A stretch of DNA of 64,000 bases from Apus apus (Eukaryota > Chordata > Aves > Apodiformes > Apodidae), in NCBI RefSeq assembly GCF_020740795.1, contig NC_067312.1, positions 9,504,748 to 9,568,747 of the forward strand, read 5' to 3'. The position numbers and the translations under genes were made by a program. A model generated the notes under the pieces. The model was not told the DNA's origin, made no database searches, and saw only the letters and a list, made by a program, of their open reading frames with translations. Numbering within the stretch: position 1 is the stretch's first letter; each line of letters starts with the position of its first letter. Shown here piece after piece: positions 55,409 through 64,000 of this stretch.

Positions 55409-55923
55409 AGCTGTGATTTTGACCAGGGATGGACACACTCCTGACAAAGACCATGTGGGTCAGCAGCCCTGCTGCTGTGAGCCATAGGTACCTTCTTGAA
55501 ATCTTGTTTGAAATTAATTGGGCTTTTGCTGTAGGGCCACTGAGGTCTGCACTTTGCCATTTACACTTCTCCCTGCACGGAACCAGCTGTGGACGTGTGT
55601 TCAAGCACTGCCACTTAGCTGGGACCCAGCACAGAGCAGCCCCTGCTCACTCTCCCCACATCCCTGGTAAGCTTCGTGCACCCTCGCTGTGCCAGCTTTT
55701 TGGAAGGATGCAAACCAAACCCAAAACACAAATTCAAATATTCCAAGGAGGATTCCTGCTTTACTGAGGATTTGCTGTGAGGCTGCAGGTGCTGTAAGCC
55801 ACCAACCTGCCTCCACATCTCTAGCCAGCACCAGCTTCACCCCCTGCTCCAAGGTGAGCATCAGCCAAGTGTATGGATGCCGCCCGCAGCCAAGGGAAAA
55901 GTCAAAACGCTGGGAAAATGCCT

Positions 55924-55929
55924 TTTATT
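55924..55929 (-). terminator. Candidate distal poly(A) signal, minus strand
   Basis: TTTATT on plus equals AATAAA on minus, 4.6 kb past the copy 2 stop and about 500 bp from the plus-strand signal at 55403. It would mark the end of a long 3' UTR converging on copy 1. Confidence 0.2.
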
Positions 55930-56000
55930 GAAAGAGCAGAAAATCAATGTCCCTCTTGTCCCCCAGGCTGGGCTGTGTGTGCAGGCCAGGGTTAGTGACC

Positions 56001-56066
56001 ACAGAATCACAGAATTATTGAGGCTGGAAAAGACCTCTGAGATCATCACATCCAGCCTAGATGGCA
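56001..56066 (-). mobile_element. Very short CR1 3' fragment
   Basis: CAGAATCACAGAATTATTGA and GAAAAGACCTCTGAGATCAT identify the terminal part of a CR1 3' UTR; it is truncated after about 65 bp. Confidence 0.85.
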
Positions 56067-59000
56067 CAAGGCAGGCAGTGGTTTGTACAGCAAGGAAAGG
56101 GCTAGAAAAACACTGAGTGGGGGAAAGGGGGTGGCATGGGGCAGGGCAGGCTCCTAAATGAGTTTCACATGCTCCATTTTGGACTCCCATAGCCATAAAC
56201 ATCCACCTCATCCCCTCCCAGTCACCGGCATCATCTGGAAAGGGGGACACCTGGGTCTGTGGGTACAGCCAAGGCCCAGATGAACCTTCTGGAGTTCCCA
56301 AGGGAAGCCAAGAGCAGGCTCTTCTTCAGTGCTTACAAACAGTCCCAAAGCATGTGACTTCTGAGAGTAGTGTGGACTGGCAAACCCCCCCAGAGTCAAT
56401 GCTGATAGGCCCATTTGGGTGGATATCAGCAGAAGGAGGGGTGTGATGGTCTGGTCCCCACCCGTGGGGGTGAATGCAGCATTGGGATTCACCTCAGCTT
56501 GGTCTTTTAAAGGCCAGCCCTAGGACACAGCTATTCCCTTTGTTGGGAACAAGGGAGGGCAATATACGACCCTCCACCAGTGGGTCTCCTCCATATCCTC
56601 ATCTCCTGCCACCACTGCAAACAGAAGAGCACAGGGGCTGCCAGCTCCTCTCTTCAGAACATGTATCAAAGCTGCAGGCTGCAAGCTTTAAATAAACCCA
56701 AGTGTAAATGAAAAAAGCTGCAAATATGCCCGAACTACCAGCCCCACATACTTGGTACAGATGGACTTGGTTACACTTCCTTTTGTTTTCCAAAGTTTTA
56801 TAACAATCAAGGCAATTCATGATACAGTTATTTTCATAACAATTTTCATAACAATTAAGAATTAGAAAAGTGGTTAAAAACAAATCCACCAGCATTACAG
56901 TCCGACATAGGAGGAGAAGTGCAAACACAAGCATCCAGAAAACCTGACACAAGACAGTGCAAGCTTCAAAATTCAATTGCACAGGCAACATGTTTACTTG
57001 CTGTTCAGACACAATCCACCACTGACTGGGGTGGAAAAGGCAGAACCCAACCTAGAAACTTCTTTCAGGGCTTCTTCTTGGATAAGTCAAACTAAACCCT
57101 GTTGTGGCCAGTGACCCATGGTGTAAATTGGAGAAGTTTCCCCAGTTAGCAGTTACGAAGGTGTTGGTGTACAGGGTGCTTGTGGTCTGCGAGGTAACAG
57201 AGGTCTTTGAGACCTGAAGGGCTATAACATAGTGTTACAAAATAGTGGTTCTGTTAAAAGGTTGGATGGAAGTGGCACCTAGAAGCCTTTGAAATAGCTT
57301 GAGGCAGCACTGCCGAGCCTGTTCCTGACATGGAAGAAAGGCTTGGTGCCATGGACCCACAGAAAGCTGAACATATGGAACTGCTCTTCAGCATCATCCT
57401 TCACACCCTCCCAACAGCTTTATCCTTCTCCTTCCTGGAGCACTGAATAGACCTGGCTCCGTACACCCTAACTACAGCATTTATAAAAATAAGGGGACTC
57501 AATAATCTCATCCATTTATTCCCATGGTTAAATAAAAAGAAAATTAAAACTTTGATAATAACATTATTTTCTTACAAGGGGAGGGGAAGGAGGATCGTGT
57601 GTCTAACAGGGAATTTCCTCTATGACCTTTCTGAAACCACCCAAAACCACTGCAAAGGGATTGAAGGCACTGATCTGGCTCTTCCCACCATTTTCATAGT
57701 AAAAGGATACTAAAGGGACCACCGTGTTCCTCTGCATGTAGCCTCACCCTTCCTAGTGAGGGATGCGACAAGTGGCTCAGCAGAGACAGGGAGGAGAAGA
57801 CATGCAACATCCCCCCGTTGCGATGGGATCCTTCCCATGAAGTCCTGTGCCCAAGGTCCCTCATCTTCGCTGGCAGCTGAGCTGTGCAGCAATGTCTCCT
57901 CCATGCAATGAATCCTATACCAAGAGAGGACAAGTATTTCACAGGCAAAGGCTGAAAGAGCTGGAGCCCTCAGAGGGGGCTGGAGAAGCCCACTTCACAC
58001 CCAATCCTCTTTGCAGGCGGTGGTCAGACTTGTGTCCAGGAGCTCCTCCATCTTAACTCCCACCCTCTAGTCAAAAGGCCAAATCCTGCCAGTGCCCTGG
58101 TGACTGACACTGGGGCTCCAGGATTAACTCCTTGCCAGAAGGTGCCTGTAACTTGTAACACAACCACTATTCACACTGGTGGCAGGAACCAAACCACCCT
58201 TTGTATCTAAAAGCCACAAGAAACTGGCTTTGGGACATACTTGTCCTCCTGCTGGGCAGGGACCTATAGGTCTCACTTTAAGCACAAAACACCAATTTAT
58301 GCAAGGCAGATTCAGACCACAAGGGATGCTCCAAAGAACCCCTCAAACTGGACTTCCTCACTTCCTGACTATAAAGGCACTTCTGATTTTCTCCCAAACA
58401 TCTACATTTCTACTCATGGACCCAATCATAACCCCCAGGTCTAGCACATCTTTTCTGCCTCCTGCAATACCCAGAGCAGGAGGTGGGCTGTGAGAAAGAT
58501 CTTCACTGATAGCCAACCCTACCCAAAACAGCTCCATCTCCACAGCTGGCAGACTCGTGCCAGACCGTTACTCAGCCCAGACACAATCCTATGGGAAGCC
58601 CTACAGATGTTGAGGTCCCTTGGGCTGGCCTGGGCAGGGTGTCCCAAACCTTCCTAGCCAATGCAGTTCAGCTCTGCAGGTGCTCATTAAAAATTCAGGG
58701 CTGAAACATGCTCCCAACCAGGGCACAGCCAGGAATGTCCCCCCCTGGGAAGGGGGGCTGCCAGACTTCAGTCCTGTTTGCTCTGTCCCAGAGTGAGAGA
58801 TTGTCCATGGCTCTCTGTGAATGCATCTTTCCATACAAAACCAAATGGGAAAGCTGGGAAAGGGGCATCCCTGCAGCTCTACCCTGGCTGCTGGGGACTT
58901 GGGGTGCAGGCCCATGTCATGCAGTGTCCCCTCCAGAAGCCTTCCACAGCAACCCCACCTCCAGCACCACAAGCGCTGCCTGAAGAAGGCCCCTAATTCT

Positions 59001-59696
59001 CCTGAGGAGAGAGGAGGGCTGCTTCAGAGGAACCCTCAACAAAATCATCACCTCTAACCGCGACGTGACATGGGGATGGATATTATCTTATTTCATGGTA
59101 GATGAGAACATTTCTGCGGCTGCAATGAGAACAGCCTCTGGCACAGACCCCTCCATGCAACAGCTGGTGGTGTCCACCCACTGGCAAGCTGGCCAGCAGC
59201 AAACGTCACGGTCAATCCCAGACACGTGCTGCTTGCTGGGTACTGGCTGTTCCCGGGGAAGCTCTGCACGTACTTCTTGAGAAGGGCTTTGCTCTAGGCA
59301 GTCTCTCGGCCAGCAACAAGCCTGAAAGCTCATCTGTCCTTAGAAACCAAAAGGGATGATACCAGCAAGAAAATAATGTAATTAAGCTGCACCATAAAGG
59401 CATTAAAAAGACTAAGGGGACATGCTGGTATGAACGGGGCCACTCTAGGAAAGGCAATGTTGACACCCAGGATAAAACACACAGGGAAGTGCCTTGCAGG
59501 GGACATTAAACCAGGGAGGAGGTGGGATGCAGCTGCCTCAGCAAGAGCTGCACAGCCCATACAGATAAAACACCTGGACGCCTCTGTAGTAACATGGCCT
59601 GCCTGATACCTGGGGAAGTGAGAACATGGGGCAAGTGTTAGCCCAGTACCACACTAGACTAAAGAGAGAAGGTAATATGTATGTGTATAAAGAAGC

Positions 59697-60075
59697 ACAG
59701 AATGTTAGGGGTTGGAAGGGACCTCTGAGATCATCTAGTCCAACCCCCCTGCTAGAGCAGGTTGCATAGGATGGCATCCAGGCAGGTTTTTAATATCTCC
59801 AAAGAAGGTGACTCCACAACCTCTCTGGACACCCTGTTCCAGTGCTCTGTCATTCTCTCAAAGTAAAGGAATTTTTCCTTATGCTCAGATGGAACCTCCT
59901 GTGTTCAACTTCATGCCTGTTGCCCTTGTACTCTTGATAGGTACCACTGAATAGAGTTTGGTCTCATCCTCTTGACATTCAAACTTTAGATATTGATAAG
60001 ATCCCCTCTCAGTCTTCTCCAGGCTAAACAGACCCAGGCCCTTCCTCGTATATCTATATACCTCACTAGTTTCTT
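59697..60075 (-). mobile_element. CR1 LINE 3' fragment
   Basis: CACAGAATGTTAGGGGTTGG, GGATGGCATCCAGGCAGG and GATCCCCTCTCAGTCTTCTC match a CR1 subfamily different from most others in this window. It lies within 500 bp of the MYORG copy 2 stop codon. Confidence 0.85.
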
Positions 60076-60532
60076 TTCTGCTCTTAACTAAGTCCTTTTA
60101 AATATATCTGCCATACTGAAAAATGTAAGGCAGACTGTGCAGCAGCAACCCTCCCACATCACCACACCCAGGCCCAGTGCTGGGTGCTCCCATAAGATCA
60201 GCAACGTTTCCACTGCCAATAAGCAACCTCAGCCTCTTGAAATCCATGGGAACTGAACCAGTACTGAGCTTATTATGTGTCTGCAAACAGACTGGCAATT
60301 CCTTCCTGACTTTAACAGAGAAAATTCTGCATACCCTAACACAACTGGAGTCTTCCACCTGCCCCAAATTTAAAAAAAAGGGTACCCTTCCTCCAAATAA
60401 TAATAATAAAAAAATTACCCCAAGGACAGTGAAGTCTATTTAACTCCCTTCCTTATCCCCAATCTCAAATGAAATGTGCAATTAGAATTATTATTGTTAC
60501 AAAGTCCTAGGTAAGGCATGGTTATCCCCAAG

Positions 60533-62558
60533 TTGGTGGAGGCCCCCTGTTAGGAAACCCAGAGGAAATAGGCAACTTCATCCAGGTCGACGGGATAGTC
60601 CGTGAGCAGCACTGGGGTCTTCTCAAACAACTCCCCCTTGTAGCTGCGCCACTTGCCCGCTGGCAGGTAGACATCACGCTCCTGCTTGCCCATCTCCAGG
60701 ACAGGGGCCACCATGAGGGTGTCTCCAATGAGGAACTGGGAGTCGATCCTGTGAGCAGCCTCGTCACGGGGCGAGATCCACCAGATGGGACGGATGATGG
60801 GGTCACCCGTGTCGGTGACCTCCCCGGCCAGCTCCAGCAGGAGTGGGGCCACCAGCGACTCGTGAAGCTCTGTGAACTTCTGTGCAATCTCCACCACCTC
60901 CTTGTCATAGAGCCAGGGTGGGATGGAGAACTGCATGGAGGGCATGAAGGCAGACAGCTCCAACCACCGCACGTACAGCTCCCGGTCAGGGATCTCCACT
61001 GCCCCATCTGTCTTGTTGGGGAAAAAATTCCCCCCAATCATGTCAGCAGAAATGAAGGGGTACCCCAGCATGCTGATGGTGAGCACAGTGGGAATGAGGG
61101 ACTTAAGGCCGAGCTCGTAGCCCCAGACAGAGTCGCGGTCAATGATGCGGAAGAAGCAGGAGATGTTCTGGGACTGGTAGCCCACCCGCACCTCGGCCAG
61201 CTCATAGAAGGGAATGGCCATCTCCGTGTAGCGCCGTGACCAGATGCTGGGGTCCGAGAGCGGGCGGAAGGTGCTGAACTGCTTGGGCAGGTAGCTGGTC
61301 TCACCCGCATCGAACTTGAAGGAGGAGATGCCGTATTTGTGTCGGAGCTGGCGCAGGTGGCTCTGGAACCAGTCGCGGGCTGCAGGGTTGGTGAAGTCCA
61401 GGATGGCCCCGATGCCGTTCCACCACTCCACCATGGCTGGCAGCCGCCCAGATGGCTCCTTGATGAACAGCTGGCGCTCAATACCCACACCAAAATTGGA
61501 GGAATTGTAGTTTATGAAAGGGTGAGTCCATAGTGTGACTTTAAACCCATCTTCCCTTAGTTTTGCAAACATCTCTGTCACGTTGGGGAACTTGACAGGA
61601 TCAAAGTCAAAATCCCCATAGGCCTGTGTGTACATGTCATCAATTTCAATGTGGCTGCAGTTAAAATGGTACTTCTTGATCTTTTCTGCGAATCGCAAGA
61701 GTTTATCCTGGTCAATATCATTCTTGTAGAGTGCCCAGGTGGACCAGATGGGGTACCGGAAGGCGTTCTCAGCAGGGATCTTGGAGGGCTTGTTGAAGTA
61801 CCTGCGCACCATGTACTTGTGGATGGAGGTGATGTCGGAGCCCACGCAGACGCGGTAGCTGAGCTCGGGGAAGGGCTGCTGCCCCGGCGGGGGCTTGTAG
61901 GGAGAGTCCTTGTAGCGGGCCTGGAAGAAGAGGGCGCGCTGGGTGGCGTTGAAGCCCAGGTGGAAGGGCACGGAGTCGTTGATCTTGATGGCCGCCGCCT
62001 TGGAGGAGAGCCAGTAGCGCTCCAGGATGCCTCCAAAGCTGTCGCGGAAGGAGTAGACGTCGCTCGTCACGTAGGGCACGGGCTCCTGGTAGCCGGCCAG
62101 GCGGATGGGCCAGTGCTGGGTGCTCATCTCCGAGCCCCCGTACCAGTGGGCGTCCTCCCAGAACATGGTGTGCTCCACTGCCGGGCCGGCCTCCAGCTCC
62201 TCCCAGCGCACGCGGTAGCACATCACCGTGTCCTTGGGCTTCACCGTCTGGATGAAGAAGTTGAGCGGCCCCCTGCCCGACCGCGTGCAGCTCAGGATCT
62301 CGCCCTCCTTGGAGCACGACTCCAGGTCGAGGCGGCCCGAGCGGAAGGCCAGGCGGAAGACCACCTCCCCGTGCTGGTTCCTGATGACGAAGCCGTCTGC
62401 CCGCAGGTCCATCAGCTCCGTCTTGAGCCGCTCCGCCTTCCGCAGGGACACCGTGTAGTAGCACCAGGCCACCACGGCAGCAATGAAGAGGATGAGGCCC
62501 AGCAAGATGGCCCCGAGCATGGGCCTCAGCTCCTTGGACGGCTTCTGCTTCACTGGCG
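60533..62558 (-). repeat. Inverted duplicate, right arm (MYORG copy 2)
   Basis: This is the partner of the left arm. About 60 substitutions separate the arms over about 2 kb; about 48 of them fall within 61667-61723, 61506-61552 and 61021-61066. The 7.8-kb spacer is ordinary intergenic DNA with CR1 fragments. Confidence 0.9.
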
Positions 62559-62586
62559 TGAAGTTCTCGGGAAGGAAGGTGTACAT
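60550..62586 (-). CDS. MYORG: MYORG copy 2 (ancestral orientation): GH31 myogenesis-regulating glycosidase
   Basis: An intact 678-aa frame on the minus strand starts [20 protein letters not shown], matching the human MYTFLPDNFSPAK region, so the ATG at 62586 is well supported. The anchor ([18 protein letters not shown], about residues 24-43) and GH31 domain follow; catalytic Asp residues are at about 426 (KFDAGE) and 483 (IDRDS). The coding part is a single exon, as in human. Orientation relative to KIF24 and NUDT2 equals that in human, so this is the likely true orthologue. Loops read WTHPFINYN, human-like, but [11 protein letters not shown], where human and copy 1 have LPDM. The stop is TAA (TAG in copy 1). 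Coding sequence is about 97% identical overall to copy 1, and over 99% outside three islands. Confidence 0.95.
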   Translation of the reverse strand: MYTFLPENFTPVKQKPSKELRPMLGAILLGLILFIAAVVAWCYYTVSLRKAERLKTELMDLRADGFVIRNQHGEVVFRLAFRSGRLDLESCSKEGEILSCTRSGRGPLNFFIQTVKPKDTVMCYRVRWEELEAGPAVEHTMFWEDAHWYGGSEMSTQHWPIRLAGYQEPVPYVTSDVYSFRDSFGGILERYWLSSKAAAIKINDSVPFHLGFNATQRALFFQARYKDSPYKPPPGQQPFPELSYRVCVGSDITSIHKYMVRRYFNKPSKIPAENAFRYPIWSTWALYKNDIDQDKLLRFAEKIKKYHFNCSHIEIDDMYTQAYGDFDFDPVKFPNVTEMFAKLREDGFKVTLWTHPFINYNSSNFGVGIERQLFIKEPSGRLPAMVEWWNGIGAILDFTNPAARDWFQSHLRQLRHKYGISSFKFDAGETSYLPKQFSTFRPLSDPSIWSRRYTEMAIPFYELAEVRVGYQSQNISCFFRIIDRDSVWGYELGLKSLIPTVLTISMLGYPFISADMIGGNFFPNKTDGAVEIPDRELYVRWLELSAFMPSMQFSIPPWLYDKEVVEIAQKFTELHESLVAPLLLELAGEVTDTGDPIIRPIWWISPRDEAAHRIDSQFLIGDTLMVAPVLEMGKQERDVYLPAGKWRSYKGELFEKTPVLLTDYPVDLDEVAYFLWVS

Positions 62587-63051
62587 GGTGCTCTGCTTTC
62601 ACCAGCAATTTTGCAGATGAATGGGAAGGAAGATCCTATTGGAGCAAGTCTGGGACTCTCAGCAGAAGACAACAGACTGTTAGGAAAGTTCCCAGCTCCA
62701 GCCAGTCCCGCAGCACACGTTTCTGAAAAAGGAGAGGATATAAATAGCCTCAGAAGAATGTTTGAATCAAGGGACCACTTGTTACCCCTTCATCGGCTTC
62801 ATTTCAGCAGCTCCCTCTGCCCCCCCTGCTGCTGGGCTGCGACGTGCCAGGTGCTGTACACCAAGTTCCAGGAACCATCTCCAGCTACCCTGTGTCTCCT
62901 TTTAGTGGATGGGGTGAACCCAAACCCATTGCTCTCTTTTAACACCCCCTTCCTTCCAGGAGCAGACAAACGGGAATGAGAAAAAGAGACATCAATGTTG
63001 GAAGTTAAAACTAGAACTGGTTGAAAAGAACAGGGAAGTGAATTAATAATC
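62587..63051 (-). other. Upstream flank of MYORG copy 2
   Basis: It contains the immediate 5' side of the start codon, with a possible weak acceptor (AAAGCAG at about 62592) a few bases before the ATG, so part of the 5' UTR probably lies on an upstream exon beyond the window. It is unrelated to the flank of copy 1. Confidence 0.5.
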
Positions 63052-64000
63052 AGAATCACAGAATCTTAGGGGTTGGAAGGGACCTTGAAAGATCATCTAG
63101 TCCAGCCCCCCTGCCAGAGCAGGGTCACCCAGAGCACATCAGGAAAGAAGTTTTTTCTGATGTTTACATGGAACCTCCTATGCTCCAGTTTGCACCCATT
63201 GCCCCTTGTCCTATCACTGGACACCACTGAAAAAAGCCTGGCTCTGTCCTCCTGACACTTACCCTTAACATATTTGTAAACATTGATGAGGTCACCCCTC
63301 AGTCTCCTCTTCTCCAAGCTAAAGAGACCCAGCTCCATCAGCCTCTCCTCATAAGGGAGATGTTCCACTCCCTTAATAATTTCTGGTTGTGGTCCTGCTA
63401 GGTGTTCTGTTCTTCCCACACAGGATCCTGAACTCCACCATCTCATGATCACTGCAGCCAAGGCAGCCATTGACTGTCACTGCTTCAACCAGACCGTCCT
63501 TGTTGGTGAGCACAAGATCCAGCAGCGCTCCTCTCCTAGTTGGTTTGTCCACCATTTGTATCAAGAACTTATCATTGATGCATTGGAGGAACCTCCTGGA
63601 CTGTGAATGGCTGACTGTGTGGGCCTTCCAGCAAATACCTGGCTAGTTAAAATCCCCCATGAGGAATAAGGCCTGTAGTTGCAAGGCTGCTTTCAGTTGC
63701 CTGTAGAAAGGCTCATCAACTCCCTTGTCCTGATCAGGATGCAATAGATCTCCACAGTTCCATCACCCATGCCAGCCTGCCCCTTAATTCGTACACAGAC
63801 TTTCCACTTGCTCCTTATCAGCCCCGAGACAGAACTCAGTACATTCTAGTTGCTCTCTCACATAAAGAGCAACTCCACTGCCTGGCTTTGCTGACCTGTC
63901 TTTCCAAAAAAGGACATAGCCACCCATGACCACATTCCAGTCATGTGAGCTGTCCCACTATGTCTCTGTAATTGCCACCGGCTCATAACCCTTACAGCAC
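63052..64000 (-). mobile_element. CR1 LINE with endonuclease remnants, reverse transcriptase missing
   Basis: From the left: CR1 3' end (CAGAATCACAGAATCTTAGG) and 3' UTR to about 63390. From about 63400 to the window edge, minus frames read the APE-type endonuclease: HDWN, SGVALYVRE, LMGDFN, LLDLVLTNKDGLVE and [10 protein letters not shown] (catalytic SDH). The reverse-transcriptase part that should lie between is absent. Stops and frameshifts show it is long dead. The element runs off the right edge. Confidence 0.85.

Larger units (their letters stand above)
54236..59696. other. Spacer between the convergent MYORG copies
   Basis: Moderately GC-rich DNA with one 65-bp CR1 piece. It probably includes long 3' UTRs of both MYORG copies. 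No protein-coding exon was recognised and no stretch pairs with another as an extension of the inverted repeat. Confidence 0.5.

Noticed and set aside
61651-62979. Long plus-strand open frame (442 codons) opposite MYORG copy 2, with a counterpart opposite copy 1 (50560-51651)
   Set aside because: It mirrors the high-GC third positions of MYORG; the composition (Val/Leu/Gly/His-rich) is that of an antisense shadow, and it appears in both copies only because they are near-identical.
63373-64000. Endonuclease-like sequence considered as an endogenous retrovirus
   Set aside because: The [10 protein letters not shown] and GDFN motifs are of the APE-type LINE endonuclease, and no LTR, gag, protease or env similarity was seen.

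Overview
The window is vertebrate nuclear DNA, almost certainly from a bird. The interspersed repeats are nearly all CR1 LINEs with the avian 3' end (tandem ATTCTRTGATT-like units), genes are intron-split with canonical GT/AG sites, and the gene order KIF24 - NUDT2 - MYORG matches human 9p13, which is known to correspond to the avian Z chromosome. The Z assignment is inference from synteny.

Layout, left to right. (1) About 1-16.7 kb: the 5' part of KIF24 on the minus strand. Four coding exons (SAM domain, linker, start of the kinesin motor including the P-loop) and a GC-rich non-coding first exon are visible; the rest of the gene lies beyond the left edge. (2) About 16.3-17.3 kb: a CpG island acting as a head-to-head promoter for KIF24 (-) and NUDT2 (+), with several CCAAT boxes and a CHR-like element. 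(3) 18.0-23.7 kb: the two coding exons of NUDT2 (Ap4A hydrolase, 148 aa, intact Nudix box). (4) 27.2-40.1 kb, minus strand: a five-exon gene I do not recognise by name. Its splice phases all fit and it encodes a predicted 321-aa type I membrane protein: signal peptide, one mannose-receptor-type cysteine-rich (ricin-B-like) lectin domain, short stalk, transmembrane segment, and a tail ending in an LDL-receptor-like FxNxxY internalisation motif. (5) 50.6-52.7 kb (+) and 60.5-62.6 kb (-): two intact, convergent copies of MYORG (GH31 glycosidase of the ER), about 7.8 kb apart. (6) The right edge is an old CR1 with remnants of its endonuclease.

The two strongest observations are the MYORG pair and the lectin gene. 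The MYORG copies differ by only about 12 bases in roughly 1.86 kb of coding sequence, yet three short islands (57, 47 and 46 bp) differ at about a third of their sites, silent sites included, and the flanks are unrelated. The islands encode loops that line the GH31 active site. This is the pattern expected when an old inverted duplicate is homogenised by gene conversion everywhere except where the two enzymes have specialised. The lectin gene looks like a minimal single-domain endocytic receptor lying between NUDT2 and MYORG, where I know of no human gene.

The rest is introns and intergenic DNA with CR1 fragments, a CA-rich microsatellite and homopolymer runs. I saw no tRNA, rRNA, CRISPR array, retroviral provirus or DNA transposon. 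All identifications are by eye from recalled family sequences; no database search was run.
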